64,000 nucleotides of DNA from Antilocapra americana (Eukaryota; Chordata; Mammalia; Artiodactyla; Antilocapridae). Every line of letters starts with the position of its first letter. Position 1 is the first letter of the stretch. The stretch spans positions 33,357,920-33,421,919 of the forward strand of contig ML660772.1 of assembly GCA_007570785.1 (NCBI GenBank), in the 5' to 3' direction. Shown piece after piece: positions 43,202 to 55,393 of the stretch. The notes below the pieces were generated by a model. That model was not told the origin of the DNA. It made no database searches and saw nothing but the letters and a program-made list of their open reading frames with translations. Position numbers and translations under genes: made by a program.

Positions 43202-46200
43202 TTTTTATTGTTTTTGCCATACAATGACATGATATCGCCATGGGTGTACATATGCTCCCACTCCAGAACCCCCCTCCCTCCTCCCTCCCTCCCCCCCGGG
43301 AAATCTCGCTGTACCAGCCCCGAGCATCAATCCTGGGCTGGCGATTGATTAGACACATGACAATTAACATGCTTCAATGCCCTTCTCCCATATCATCCCA
43401 CCCTTACCCTCATCCACAAAGTCCACGAGTCTATTCTATACATCTGTGTTCCTTTTGCTGTCTCGCATGTTGGGTTCTCGTTACTGTCTTTCTAAATTCC
43501 ATATATATGCGTTAATATACTGTATTGTTGTTTTTGCTTCTGGCTTACTTCACTCTGGATAATGGGCTCCAGTTTCGTCCATCTGAGTAGAACTGATTCA
43601 AATGAATTTTTTTTTTAATGTTGAGTAATATTCCATTGTGTATATGTACCACAGCTTTCTTATCCATTCGTCAGTTGATGGGCATCTAGGTTGCTTCCAT
43701 GTCCTGGCTATTGTAAACAATGCAGCGATGAACATTGGGGTACACGTGGCTCTTTCAATTCTGGTTTCCTCAGTGTGTATGCCCAGCAGTGGGATTGCTG
43801 GGTCATATGGCAGGACTATTTGCAGTTTTTTAAGGAACCTCCACACTGTTTTCCATAGTGGCTGTACTAGTTTGCAGTCCCACCAACAGTGTAAGAGGGT
43901 TCCCTTTTCTCCACATCCTCTCCAGCATTTATTGCTTGTAGATTTTTGGATTGCAGCCATTCTGACTGGTGTAAAGTGGTACCTCATTGTGGTTTTGATT
44001 TGCATTTCTCTGATAATGAGTGATGTTGAGCATCTTTTCATGTGTTTGTTAGCCATTTTTATGTCTTCTTTGGAGAAATGTCTGTTGAGTTCTTTGGCCC
44101 ACTTTTTGATTGGGTCGTTTATTTTTCTGGAATGGAGCTGCAAGAGTTGCTTGTATATTTTTGAGATTAATTGTTTGTCCGTTGCTTCATTGGCTATTAT
44201 TTTCTCCCATTCTGAAGGCTGTCTTTTCACCTTGCTTATAGTTTCCTTTGTTGTGCAGAAGCTTTTAATTTTAATTAGGTCCCATTTGTTTATTTGTGCT
44301 TTTATTTCCAATATTCTGGGAGGTGGGTCATAGAGGATCCCGCTTTGGTTTATGTCAGAGAGTGTTTCGCCTATGTTATCCTCTAGGAGTTTTATAGTTT
44401 CTGGTCTTATGCTTAGATATTTGATCCATTTTGAGTTTATCTTTGTGTATGGTGTTAGAAAGTGTTCTAGTTTCATTCTTTTACAAGTGGCTGTCCAGTT
44501 TTCCCAGCACCACTTGTTAAAGAGGTTGTCTTTTCTCCATTGTATATTCTTGCCTCCTTTGTCAAAGATAAGGTGTCCATAGATGCGTGAATTTATCTCT
44601 GGGCTTTCTATTTTGTTCCATTGATCTATATTTCTGTCTTTGTGCCAGTACCATACTGTCTTAATGACTGTGGATTTTTAGTATAGCCTAAAGTCAGGTA
44701 GGTTGATTCCTCCAGTTCCATTCTTCTTTCTCAAGATTGCTTTGGCTATACGAGGTTTTTTGTATTTCCATACAAATTGTGAAATTATTTGTTCTAATTC
44801 ACTGAAAAAGACCTCTGGTAGCTTGATAGGAATTGCATTGAATCTATAGATTGCTTTGGGTAGTATACTCATTTTCACTATATTGATTCTTCCAATCCAC
44901 GAACACGGCACATTTCTCCATCTATTTGTGTCCTCTTTGATTTCTTTCATCAGTGTTTTATAGTTTTCTATATACAAGTCTTTTGTTTCTTTAGGTAGAA
45001 ATACTCCTAAGTATTTTATTCTTTTTGTTTCGATGGTGAATGGAATTGTTTCCTTAATTTCTCTTTCTGTTTTCTCATTGTTAGTGTATAGGAATGCCAG
45101 GGATTTCTGTGTGTTGATTTTGTATCCTGAAACTTTACTATATTCACTGATTAGCTCTAGTAATTTTCTGGTAGAGTCTTTAGGGTTTTCAATGTAGAGG
45201 ATCATGTAATCTGCAAACAGAGAGAGTTTTACTTCTTCTTTTCCAATCTGGATTCCTTTAATTTCTTTATCTGCTCTGATTGCTGTGGCCAAGACTTCCA
45301 AAACTATGTTGAAAAGTAGTGGTGAGAGTGGGCACCCTTGTCTTGTTCCTGACTTCAGGGGGAATGCTTTCCGTTTTTCACCATTGAGGATAATGTTTGC
45401 TGTGGGTTTGTCATATATAGCTTTTATTATGTTGAGGTATGTTCCTTCTATTCCTGCTTTTTGGAGGGTTTTTATCATAAATGGATGTTGAATTTTGTCA
45501 AAGGCTTTCTCTGCATCTATTGAGATAATCATGTGGTTTTTATTTTTCAATTTGTTAATGTGGTGTATTACATTGATTGATTTGTGAATATTGAAGAATC
45601 CTTGCATCCCTGGGATAAAGCCTACTTGATCATGATGTATGATCTTTTTAATGTGGTGTTGGATTCTATTTGCTAGAATTTTGTTAAGGATTTTTGCATC
45701 TATGTTCATCAGTGATATTGGCCTGTAGTTTTCTTTTTTTTGTGGCATCTTTGTCGGGTTTTGGAATTAGGGTGATGGTGGCCTCATAGAATGAGTTTGG
45801 AAGTTTACCTTCCTCTGCAATTTTCTGGAAGAGTTTGAGTAGAATAGGTGTTAGCTCTTCTCTAAATTTTTGGTAGAATTCAGCTGTGAAGCCATCTGGT
45901 CCTGGGCTTTGTTTTTTGGAAGATTTCTGATTACAGTTTCAATTTCCGTGCTTGTGATGGGTCTATTAATATTATCTATCTCTTCCTGGTTTAGTCTTGA
46001 AAAGTTGTACTTTTCTAGGAATTTGTCCATTTCATCCAGGTTGTCCAGTTTATTTGCATATAGTTGCTGATAATAGTCTCTTATGATCCTTTGTATTTCT
46101 GTGTTTTCTGTTGTGATCTCTCCGTTTTCATTTCTAATTCTGTTGATTTGGTTCTTCTCCCTTTGTTTCTTGATGAGTCTGGCTAATGGTTTGTCAATTT

Positions 46201-46265
46201 TATTTATCTTTTCAAAGAACCAGCTTTTGGATTGGTTGATTTTTGCTATGGTCTCTTTTGTTTCC
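43202..46265 (-). mobile_element. Ruminant L1, 3.06 kb, 5' truncated, with ORF2 pseudogene
   Basis: Perfect 15-bp repeats TTCAATTTTACTTTT at 43187-43201 and 46266-46280 bound the element. Its poly(A) end (poly T on plus) is at about 43202-43210, followed by the bovine-type 3' UTR (43211-43560). The minus strand then carries the C-terminal half of ORF2, broken into three open pieces: 45851-46265 ([13 protein letters not shown] region, after target-derived codons), 44678-45748 (reverse transcriptase) and 43598-44476 (C-terminal part with the cysteine block [18 protein letters not shown]). Breaks are a frameshift in an A-run near 45745, a TAC-to-TAA-type stop at about 44677 and a shift near 43605. 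The catalytic FADD box reads FADY (45206-45217), so it is catalytically dead as well as truncated. Confidence 0.95.
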
Positions 46266-46394
46266 TTCAATTTTACTTTTAGAAAACAATTTCCACTGAC
46301 TTGGATGGCCTGTCTCCAAACTCCAGCTAGTAAGTAAGCCCAGCTTAGCCTTAGCCCTTGACTAGGAATGTTGCCTAGACCCAAACTAAACCAT

Positions 46395-46485
46395 CAATTC
46401 AAGAAACTACTCTTTATGAATTTGACTTTTCTGGATATCTCATATAAAAGTAATCATAAAATGTGTGACATTTAGTGTCCAGTGC
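46395..46485 (-). mobile_element. Old antisense L1 fragment
   Basis: TGACTTTTCTGGATATCTCATATAAAAGTAATCATAAAATGTG is a typical antisense old L1 ORF2 stretch. Confidence 0.6.
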
Positions 46486-47089
46486 TAACTATATTTCTTG
46501 TTGAACTGTCTCTCTTGTTGATCATGTGAATTTTTGAAATTATGACCAATTCTTGGTAAAATTCTCAATTTTTCCTTGAATTACACACTAGTTGTAAACC
46601 TGGGAAATCTGTATGTATTAAAGCCATTTGTAGGGACTTGGCTCTTATTATACAATAGAATTTTTTTTATCACAGATTATTCAGCTACAAGAATGTCTCT
46701 TAGGAATTTGATAGTACTCTGGGACATGGACCAATCATCATGTCTTATGAATCACAAGGTTTCTTTTCTCCTTCATCCCACTTCCACAATGCCAGTTGGA
46801 TCTCCATTTGTTTTCCAGGCAAAACATTGCTATAAAAATCTATAACATGGTCCCCACTCTGATTGAGAACTGCTGCTTACTTAGCTCAAGAGCTTGAAGC
46901 ACCTACTTTTCTTCCTTAATGCTCATTCTGTTATCAATGCCCTTGTTCTTGTCCCTTGTTTCTTTTAGGTACTTACCCATGAATTATTATTTTTCAGATA
47001 GCTTAAGTGTCTCCATTTGCAGACTTTGCTTTGATATCTAGCTACTGTCTCTGTCTCTTATATTTAACAAGCAAGTGCATGAGTGAAAT
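46486..47089. other. Unique AT-rich DNA
   Basis: An 89-codon open frame (46576-46845) lacks a recognisable domain. Nothing else seen. Confidence 0.4.
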
Positions 47090-47640
47090 GAGTTATACTT
47101 TAATGTTAGCTTTCTGTTCACCTCCCACTCCATGCCCTTCAGACTCTGCTACCACATCAGCAAGTGGCCTATTAAAGGCTCCAATGCACTGACTTCTCCA
47201 TCCCCTAGCCCTTTATCCCACTAATCCTTGACTTTCTTACTTGAGGTCTCTATGGATTCTGATACTGTACTCTCCTGGCTCCCCAGCCCTCTCTAACTTA
47301 CTCTGTTGCAGTCTTCTTTACTGCTTCCATTGTCCGGGCATACCTTAAATGCCTTAAATGTTTGGTGGAATTGTCTGTCTTTGTCCACAGACTCATGATT
47401 CCTGCAGCTCTATTTTCAACTATATATTTCTCCAAACTTTCAGATTCTGGTGTCCCAGACCTGTACAATCCAACTGCTTATAGTCATTCCCATCTGGATC
47501 TCCCACAGCGACATTGAAAAATACAATTACAAGTTAATTATCAACACATTCGAATCTGTGCTTACTACTTCCCTTCTGGTCCTCTCTTACCCTCATTATG
47601 TTGTTTATAACACCATCCAGTTTGTATTCTTGACAGAAAA
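47090..47640 (+). repeat. Possible ancient LINE-like repeat (L2-type), diverged
   Basis: The pyrimidine-rich section with CCAACTGCTTATAGTCATTCCCATCTGGATCTCCCACAGCGACATTG resembles the 'second position' blocks of ancient LINE repeats in mammals. Assignment is uncertain. Confidence 0.4.
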
Positions 47641-47945
47641 CAAAGTCAATCTGATTAGCTTTCTGAATTGTTCTTAATTTTTTGCTAATCCCAGATAGAT
47701 ATTAAAAGAGATTATGGAGACAAAGATTTTCCAATGGGATTTCCAACTGACTGTCTTTCCCCTAGTCAGGAATTTTTCTTTACTGACCCCACTGTGGCTC
47801 AGAATTTTGTTCTGTGAATATTTTTCTTAATGCATGCAGTGCATATTTTTCTCACTTAATGTAAAATTCTCAGGACTTTTTCTTAGCAACTTTTAACATA
47901 TGCTATCCGAGATTACTGTCTTGTCAGAGAACAATACTTATTTCA
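47641..47945. other. Unique AT-rich DNA
   Basis: No gene or repeat recognised. Confidence 0.45.
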
Positions 47946-47947
47946 AG

Positions 47948-48135
47948 GAGCAGTGTGATGTGATAAGTAGATTTATATATGATATTTACTGCATTCAAAT
48001 CCTGGTCCTGCTACCTACTTACTTTACTTGGGCAATTAATTTAATCTCTCTGAGCCTCTGTTTTCTTATCTGTGAAGCAAAGTAACTGATAGGTCATATG
48101 TGGTTAAATATACTGTCTCGCATGAAATAAGATGT
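47948..48135 (+). repeat. MIR SINE, nearly complete
   Basis: TTCAAATCCTGGTCCTGCTACCTACTTACT, TTGGGCAATTAATTTAATCTCTCTGAGCCTCTG and TTTTCTTATCTGTGAAGCAAAG follow the MIR core in sense order. Confidence 0.85.
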
Positions 48136-48339
48136 GCTAAAAAAAATTGTGTATATAGCAAAACTAATAGAAAAAAATCAGACTTTAAAGCAGTACATAA
48201 CCCTGACACAAATGTGTAATTCTAAGAGGAAGACTACATATTATTTTCCAACTTAGTAATGCTGGCTTGTATTTCAACTTAACTCCTGCTAATGGATTGT
48301 GATCAGGTGAAATGTGGCACTTGAAACTTTGTTGTTTGT

Positions 48340-48660
48340 AGGTACCTTTTCCTGGGTGTCCTCATGGCTCGCTATAGCTCCCTTCCTTTGGGTCTCTGCT
48401 CCATTGACTTCTTAACGCACAGTCTTCTCCTCTTCCTTTCCTGTGCACCTACTCTAGTCTTCACCCTTCTATACATCCCCTGACATTAGATGGGTTTAAT
48501 GTATGTGATCTAGTAAACAAACATTTAAAGTCTGTCTTCCACAACTAAAACTTTTCTTTCACAAGACTAGTGTCTTTTCTGTTTACTGATGTATCCCTAG
48601 ACCCCAAAACAGTGCCTGGCACATAGAAATTGCCCACCAAATATTTGTTTATCAAGTTTA
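48340..48660 (+). repeat. L2 LINE 3' region
   Basis: GTATCCCTAGACCCCAAAACAGTGCCTGGCACATAG (about 48590-48626) and the following CCACCAAATATTTGTTTATCAAG are the L2 3' terminus. The upstream pyrimidine-rich part is weaker. Confidence 0.7.
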
Positions 48661-49214
48661 ATATGATCATAGCAAAACTCAGTGAATTCTGGAGAGCAAA
48701 TTGTTTCTCCTTTTTTGTGTAATATGTGAAGAGCAACAGTTTTTAACCTGGGGTCAATAGAAAGAATTCAATATACCCTTGAAATTGAGTGGAGAAAAAA
48801 ATTTAATCTCCTTTCACTAACCCCTAACTGAAATATAGTGTTTATTTTTAGTGAATGTAGGCAACAAACAGTAATAGTATTATAAGTACCTATCATTTTG
48901 TTATCAGTAGATAAAACAGATATTTTTATACCACATTATAGTTGTTGCAAATGTCTCAAAACATTGTTTATATTCATCACTACTTCAAAATTATAGTACT
49001 TATGAGACCTGTCTCTTGATAGTGACATTTAATATAATATAAAGAAGCACATTTATTACTATATCAGAAAAATCATAATTGGATTCTTCAAAATCCTCTG
49101 TCTTATTTTATGCAATTAAGAAATCTCCTTCTAAGGAAGCATCTATAGCTTTTACTAGATCATCAAAGGGATCCATAGCACACAGAATAAACTAAGAACC
49201 TTGGTATAGAAGCC
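48661..49214. other. Unique AT-rich DNA
   Basis: No gene or repeat recognised. Confidence 0.45.
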
Positions 49215-49295
49215 TGGGAAGGGAGGTGATTTATTTCTCCAGTTCGTATAACTAGTAAGTGGCAGTTACAGAATTAGAACCCAAATCGGATCTTT
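49215..49295 (-). repeat. MIR SINE fragment, antisense
   Basis: ATAACTAGTAAGTGGCAGTTACAGAATTAGAACCCAAATCGG matches antisense MIR. Confidence 0.7.
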
Positions 49296-51217
49296 TTGTA
49301 TACCCTTGTTGCTCTTTGTTGTCAGCTTTATAAAGGAAGGCGATGCTCATACACAGTGGCAAAAGAGGTACTTCCTGGAGTTTTGCAGCATAGTGGTCTT
49401 AACAGGGTTTTAATCCTATGTCTACTACTCTTTCTCAACACCTACTTCATAAATCTTATAATACTTATTCATATGGAAAGAGTAGTTAATTATTCCACAT
49501 TCCCTTCCATCTAACTGGTACATGGGTCGGTCAGCATTGCCCATTCCAGACACCTGGGTTAAGTCATGCCAGAATGTGAAGATTAAAAAAATAACAAACT
49601 TGAAGAAAGCATCTCTCACTGGATGAAAGTTACAGCTCTTGGTTGCAATTTCTTAACTCTTTGGGTCACTGGAGATTTCATGGTCTCTGCTCTTGTTGAT
49701 GTCCTGTCCAAATTCTCTTGAGTGTAATTATTTTCTGTTGACCTTAGATCCTGCATTTGTTTCACTTGGATATAACATCCTTCATTTAGGGTTCTAAATT
49801 GTTTTGTGGCATTTATATGCATACTTAAACAGTTGGCATGCATCACTGTAGATTTTTTTTTTTTATTTCAAAGATATAAGCTCATGTATATTTCATATTA
49901 CAGTTGAATATATAATAATTCTAAAGTACACATAGAAAAGTGAATTAATAACCAAGAGACATGGATATAAAATACAGGGTAAATATATGTATGCACACAC
50001 ACATACATATTTATTTCTGAGTGAATGATGGAACTGAAACTTGGATCAGCATTATCAAATTCCAAGGTATGATACCCGCATTGTCTTCTAACACACATAT
50101 GTGATGGTGGAAGCACTAAGCTATAGTCATACACAAATAGCTGTATGCGGTGTATAGGGGTGTGAGAAGTTGGGACAGATAAGCTGGAAAATCAAGAAAA
50201 ATTCTTTAAAGATTATTTTTAAATATAGTTACTAATGCACATTGTAGTAATGCATTAATTTACCCCTTGAAGAATGTTTCAGGAGATCCAGACCTTTGGT
50301 GCAGAAATGACTAGGTGTTTGCCTGCAGCTCCTGCCTTATTGTACAACCATAACTGTTTGATTTGAAAGGGGAAATCTCTCTGAATATACAGCTAGCAAG
50401 TTGGAGGAACCAGTAGGACATTTGATTGCATAAGGACAGGAACTGTTCCAGGGATATAGTACAGCGAGTGCCTTGTGAGGATGATGGCTTGGCCTAAATG
50501 AAGTTCACCAGCCTATTGGCAGCTTCCTTCTTACACAAATGCAGCATGCATCTGTGCATTCTTGGTTTCAGAGTCAGCCTTTCCTTCTCAGGTACACCCT
50601 TTTCCCACCTTACAAATCAGTATAGCTCACTAAAGGGCACTGAAGTGACTGGCTAGGATGTGGCTTTACCTGTTATGCAGTAGTTATTTCTCCCCTTGTG
50701 TCTTCCAACAGTCATTTCTTTCAATGTCATTTCTTCAGCTGGAAATAATTAATGTTGGTCATGGCCTAGTCTCTCTTCTCTGTGAGAACCACTCTGTGTC
50801 CTGGGTTTTATTTTGACTAAAGAAACCCTTAAATAAGCTAGGGAACCATTTTCTAGGTGTTTGGACTTCATCCCCCCTCTCAAATGAAAGGATTAACTCA
50901 ACCATCCCCCAGCTATCCATCATCAGGATATCCACATGGAGTGTCCTTCATGGTCAAGTCAGGGTGACACACCAAATTTCTTTCCTTAGGGCACCATGTC
51001 CAGAAAAAGTTAACTGGAGAAGCCAAATGAGTTCAAAGGGTCATTGGAAGTTGGCATTAATTGGGAAATGTTCATGAAGGAATTGAAAACATTAGCAGTT
51101 AGAAATTCCATGTTTATTAAGGATGGAAAAATCTGCTTAGTAGTAAAAGACATTTAAACTGATCTAATAATGACACAAATACAGAGAGAGTACTTAACAA
51201 TTTATTAAAAGATGTCC
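49296..51217. other. Unique AT-rich DNA
   Basis: No gene, splice-flanked exon or repeat family recognised. A small ATGTATGCACACACACATAC tract lies at 49988-50007. Confidence 0.45.
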
Positions 51218-51332
51218 TCAAACATAATATATATATAAACATATATAAACATTATATATATAATATATTTATATGAATTTATATTTATATTTATATATAA
51301 ACATTTTATATATGTATAAATATATAAAAATA
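51218..51332. repeat. AT-rich minisatellite-like tract
   Basis: Irregular TATATAAACATTATA / TTTATATTTATA units over about 115 bp with almost no G or C. Confidence 0.8.
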
Positions 51333-52597
51333 CAATCAGCTATTAAAGAACCCATTTAGTTTGGGAAAGGGAAGCAATGTTTAGAATCAGATTGACTCTC
51401 TTTGAGAAGTCTTTCCTTGCTGGGACCTGTCACTTCAGTATAACCCTTGTGTGTTTTTCTGTACCCAGTAAATTTTACCCTATTTATAGGGTCAACTTAA
51501 AAGATGAGGAAAATATAGACTGTAACACAATGTTCAGTGTTAAAAAATGGAAAGGTTAACAAAGTCTTCTCTACCCAGTGCCTCAGGTTAGCTCACTTTG
51601 CATTTTTTTTCTTATAAAAGAAATAAATTCAAAGAAGTGCAGAAACTGGGGAAATGAGCTTTTAAGTAGGCGGTGTAAGAAAAACCACACCGATAAAAAT
51701 TATAAACAGTACTAAGAGGGCTCTGAATGCCCGACGAGGCATGTTCGCCAGAAGAAAGATCGAGTTGGCTGGCACCTCCCAAATGTGCATACTCAGGAGT
51801 TAGGGACACATGTGCTTTTGTGTATTTTCTCAGAGGAGTTTTTTGGATGCCTGTCTTTTCTAATCACAGGCATGTTTTTAAATTGAACATAAGGGATTTC
51901 CATAGTGGACATAGAGATGTAAAGGTCCATTAGGAAGTTATATGATATTTAAATGCAAAAAGACATTAAAATCCCACTACCTTTTCCATAGTTTTTCTTT
52001 ATTTGAAGCTGTTGGGAATTGGAAAAAAAATGATTTTTAAAAATTTTTTTATAACCCTTTCAAGAAGTTCATTTTTGGAGTGAGCTTAAACAAACAGTCA
52101 GTAAGCCAAAAAATGGCCTATTTTCACAAAGAGTTGAGTGATGGAAAGCAGAAACTGTCATGGAAAGTGTTATGTGAATACTCTCATTAAAAAAAAAAAG
52201 AATGTGGATTGGAAGTAGGCATTTCTTTACTTTTTAAAACCATGGCAAATTATTTCCCTTTGCAGAATGATCATTTGAGCTAATTTGCCTGCATTCCAAA
52301 TATTATGGATATTGTGACAGTATGCAAGTTTTTTTTTTTTGACAAGTTTCCCCCTGATCTGTGGGCAAACTGAACATGTCTCAACCAGAAGTCAAGGCTG
52401 TTCACACTGTAACTGGAATGACTATCTTATTGATTTTGATTAACAGGATTTTGTAATCTATAATTCACTTACTAATGTAAATTGTGAATATAATTTATAT
52501 GTATACTTCTGTTAGCTCCCACTAAAATATGGCAGTAAGTTATATTCTTTGATGGACTATTCATACATTATTTCAGCAGCTGTTGAAAAGCATGGGA
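51333..52597. other. Unique AT-rich DNA
   Basis: Overlapping short frames at 51612-51933 on both strands keep a few CpGs (GCCCGACGAGGC at 51728) but show no domain. No repeat recognised. Confidence 0.4.
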
Positions 52598-52762
52598 CAG
52601 TGGTTCTCAAAGTTTGGCCCCTTTTCAGCTTCACCTGGGAACTGGTGAGAAATGCAGATTCCCAGTCCCTAACCCAGGGTTACCAAATCAGAAACTCTGG
52701 GGGTGGATCCCAGCAATTTGTGATTTTACAAGCTGTCTAGGAAGAGCTAACCATTGAGAACC
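52598..52762 (+). mobile_element. MER5A (hAT-Charlie) nonautonomous DNA transposon
   Basis: CAGTGGTTCTCAAAGTTTGG start, AATCAGAAACTCTGGGGGTGG and CCCAGCAATTTGTG middle, and the inverted end CCATTGAGAACC are collinear with MER5A. Confidence 0.92.
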
Positions 52763-53424
52763 TTGCTATAGAATATCATAGGAATTGCAGACATAAGGTG
52801 AGCAGAATGAAGCCCAAATATCTTTTGGAAAAATGTTTATCCTTCAGGATGGCCTGAATAAAAGGCCATCCCATCAGTGATGGCTTTAACATTTTCACAT
52901 TCATTCAACACAATCTAAGTGTTTGAGAATTCCTTAAATGTTCATCATATGGATTGTTTAATACGGGATGATTCTGACATGCTAGCTACTATTAATTTTC
53001 CAGATGCTAGTTTTGGATACAGTGAGATTCAGAAAAAAGTTTAGTTCTGTTAAGCAAAACTCCAAGAAGATCTCTGTTAAGTTCAGCATTTGAGAAATAT
53101 CCCCAAAGTGAGGATTAATTGTAATATCACAATGACTGAAAAATTAAGGGATTACTCCATTTGAAAACAATCTTCCTTCTGTCATTCATAATTCTCTTCA
53201 CATAACTTAGAAAAAAGGATCTGAGAAATACTGTCAGATAATATCTATATTCTGACTATAATAAATATATATATAAAACCCTTACAATTATATTTAATAA
53301 ATGCCATTTTATTATGCTGAGACTCCATTTATCTTGGCAAGCTTTCATTGATCTCTATTCCCAAAAAGAAGGAAAAGAAAAGCCAAGTTGCGGGATAGAA
53401 AGAGGAGTCGAGGAATGCAATCTC
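52763..53424. other. Unique AT-rich DNA
   Basis: No gene or repeat recognised. Confidence 0.45.
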
Positions 53425-53515
53425 TAAACCTGGTTCTGCCATGGACACTGTGTAGATGTGAACAGATATGTGCGAGGTCTCTGTTTTCTCCTCTGTGAAG
53501 TGGAAAGGTGAATTA
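53425..53515 (+). repeat. MIR SINE fragment
   Basis: AACCTGGTTCTGCCATGGACACTGTGTAGATGTGAACAG and GGTCTCTGTTTTCTCCTCTGTGAAGTGG follow MIR in sense order. Confidence 0.65.
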
Positions 53516-53540
53516 AAATGTCCAAATCCTGCTTCAATTA

Positions 53541-53960
53541 GCTCTTGTAGTATAATGGACTGTTATAAACATGGGGCTTAAAACAGCAACTATTCACTAT
53601 TTCTTATGAGCTGGTAAGTGTTCTGGGTGGTTCTGCTGATCTCAGTTGGTTGGGCCGGTCTCAGCTGAACTCACTGTGTAGGACAGGGGAGTGGTTGGAA
53701 GCTGACCGGTCATGATGGCCTCGTGTGGTTTTTCATCCTCCAGGAGGCAATCTGGGCTTGTTGTCATGCCCATGGCAGGGTTCCAAGAAGGCAGAAGCAT
53801 ACGGTCTTTTCAGGCAGAGATTCTGAACTGGCACGACAATGCAGCTGCCACATTCCATTGGCCAAAGTAGGTCACAAGGCAGAGAGATTCAAAATGTGGG
53901 GAAATAGATTCCACTTTCAATAGAAGGCCCCACAGAACTGCATGGCAGAAGGTATGCTAC
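53541..53960 (-). mobile_element. Ancient LTR, MLT1-like, antisense
   Basis: TGGGGCTTAAAACAGCAACTATTCA, GGTGGTTCTGCTGATCTCAG, CCACATTCCATTGGCCAAAGTAGGTCAC and GGGGAAATAGATTCCAC follow an antisense mammalian LTR of the MaLR kind. No viral coding sequence is attached. Family name is tentative. Confidence 0.55.
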
Positions 53961-55113
53961 AAGAAAAAGAACTGAGGAAGCTTTTGCTGTAAGGCCACCT
54001 TCCTAGTTCTACAATACTGTGAAGTATCAGGAAGTACAATAAATATAAAGCTATAGGATGCTCACTGTGGAGTGTTTCAGGTATACAGAACTACTTAGAA
54101 AAATGAAAGATGAGAAAAGGATATAACATATTTGTAAAAACTGGAGTAAGCATGTTTTAAGCAGTGCTTCTCTTTAATTATTGTCTGAGTTTCATATAAA
54201 GTCTGCTTCATCAACTGGATAAATATTTGACTGCTGTTCAGTAAATTGCATTAGTTTACTTTAACTGTATGCTCAGCCTTATTCAGGCATCCTACATTAG
54301 GCAATGTAGTGTGTAATGCATCTCTGCAGGTGACCAGAGCTATTCTCCGTATGAGGTAAATTAAAACTCATATTTTAAAAATTAAACATTCTTGCACTTC
54401 ATGATTTCAATATTTAATTATAACCTGTGTCAAGGCCTAATCTCTGACTGAGTCAGGCATGAAATTAACCAAAAAAAAAAAAAAAGAAGAAGAAGCAAAA
54501 GCATAGGAGTTCTTCTACACTGTAAAAATAATGTGGTTTCTTTAGTTGCACAGTGATGTTTATATCCATTTTATAAAGAAGACTCCAGTAGCCAGTAAGT
54601 TGGGAGACTAAGTTACCGTATATGGTAACAGTGACCTGTTCAGAAAAATCAGTAACCTGAACTGTTTATTAATTTTCACAGGAAACCAAATCTGTGTTTT
54701 TAAAAGGATAAATTATTGAGCTTATTTAAAAAGATGATAGACAATAAAGTGAACGTGTTGATATCCAAAGTAGAACAAAAAATGAAGCACATCCAAGAGT
54801 ACATTTGTTAAAAATGTCATGTTTGTCTCCATTTATACTTTCTGTTGGTTTTTTAAAAATTTCTTGTATGAAAAAAAATCCATACAAGGTTTTTTTAAGA
54901 ATACACACTTACAAATAGTAAATGTTTGTTGCAGATTTTCTTATCTACAATAATTTTCATAGAATTACAAGATTATATTGATCAGGAGAGGGATATACCA
55001 CATTAGAGGAGGCAGTTGTTTGGAGGTTAGTAAGTAAGACTGGATAGCAGTAGGCCAGTGAATTCACAGCATCATGTACAGGTTACCAAGTCATGGTGAT
55101 AAAACAGGTAAGT
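53961..55113. other. Unique AT-rich DNA
   Basis: An A-rich (AAG)n patch at 54470-54500. No gene recognised. Confidence 0.45.
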
Positions 55114-55124
55114 TAAGAAGGATG

Positions 55125-55382
55125 CTGCTCCTGTTGCTAAGTCGCTTCAGTCGTGTCTGACTCTGTGCAACCCCATAGACGGCAGCTCACCAGGCTCCCC
55201 CGTCTCTGGGATTCTCCAAGAAAGAACACTGGAGTGGGTTGCCATTTCCTTCTCCAGTGCATGAAAGGGAAAAGTGAAAGGGAAGTCACTCAGTCGTGTC
55301 TGACTCTTAGCGACCCCATGGACTGCAGCCTACCAGGCTCCTACATCCATGGGATTTTCCAGGCAAGAGTACTGGAGTGGGG
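55125..55382 (-). mobile_element. Bov-A2 dimeric SINE, antisense
   Basis: Two antisense Bov-A units (about 55125-55258 and 55270-55382) joined by a GTGCATGAAAGGG-type linker. One pair of perfect 11-bp repeats, TAAGAAGGATG at 55114-55124 and 55383-55393, encloses both. Confidence 0.94.
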
Positions 55383-55393
55383 TAAGAAGGATG

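Noticed and set aside
43638..44333. A 231-codon plus-strand open frame
   Set aside because: It is the antisense shadow of the L1 ORF2 on the minus strand and contains no plus-strand gene.
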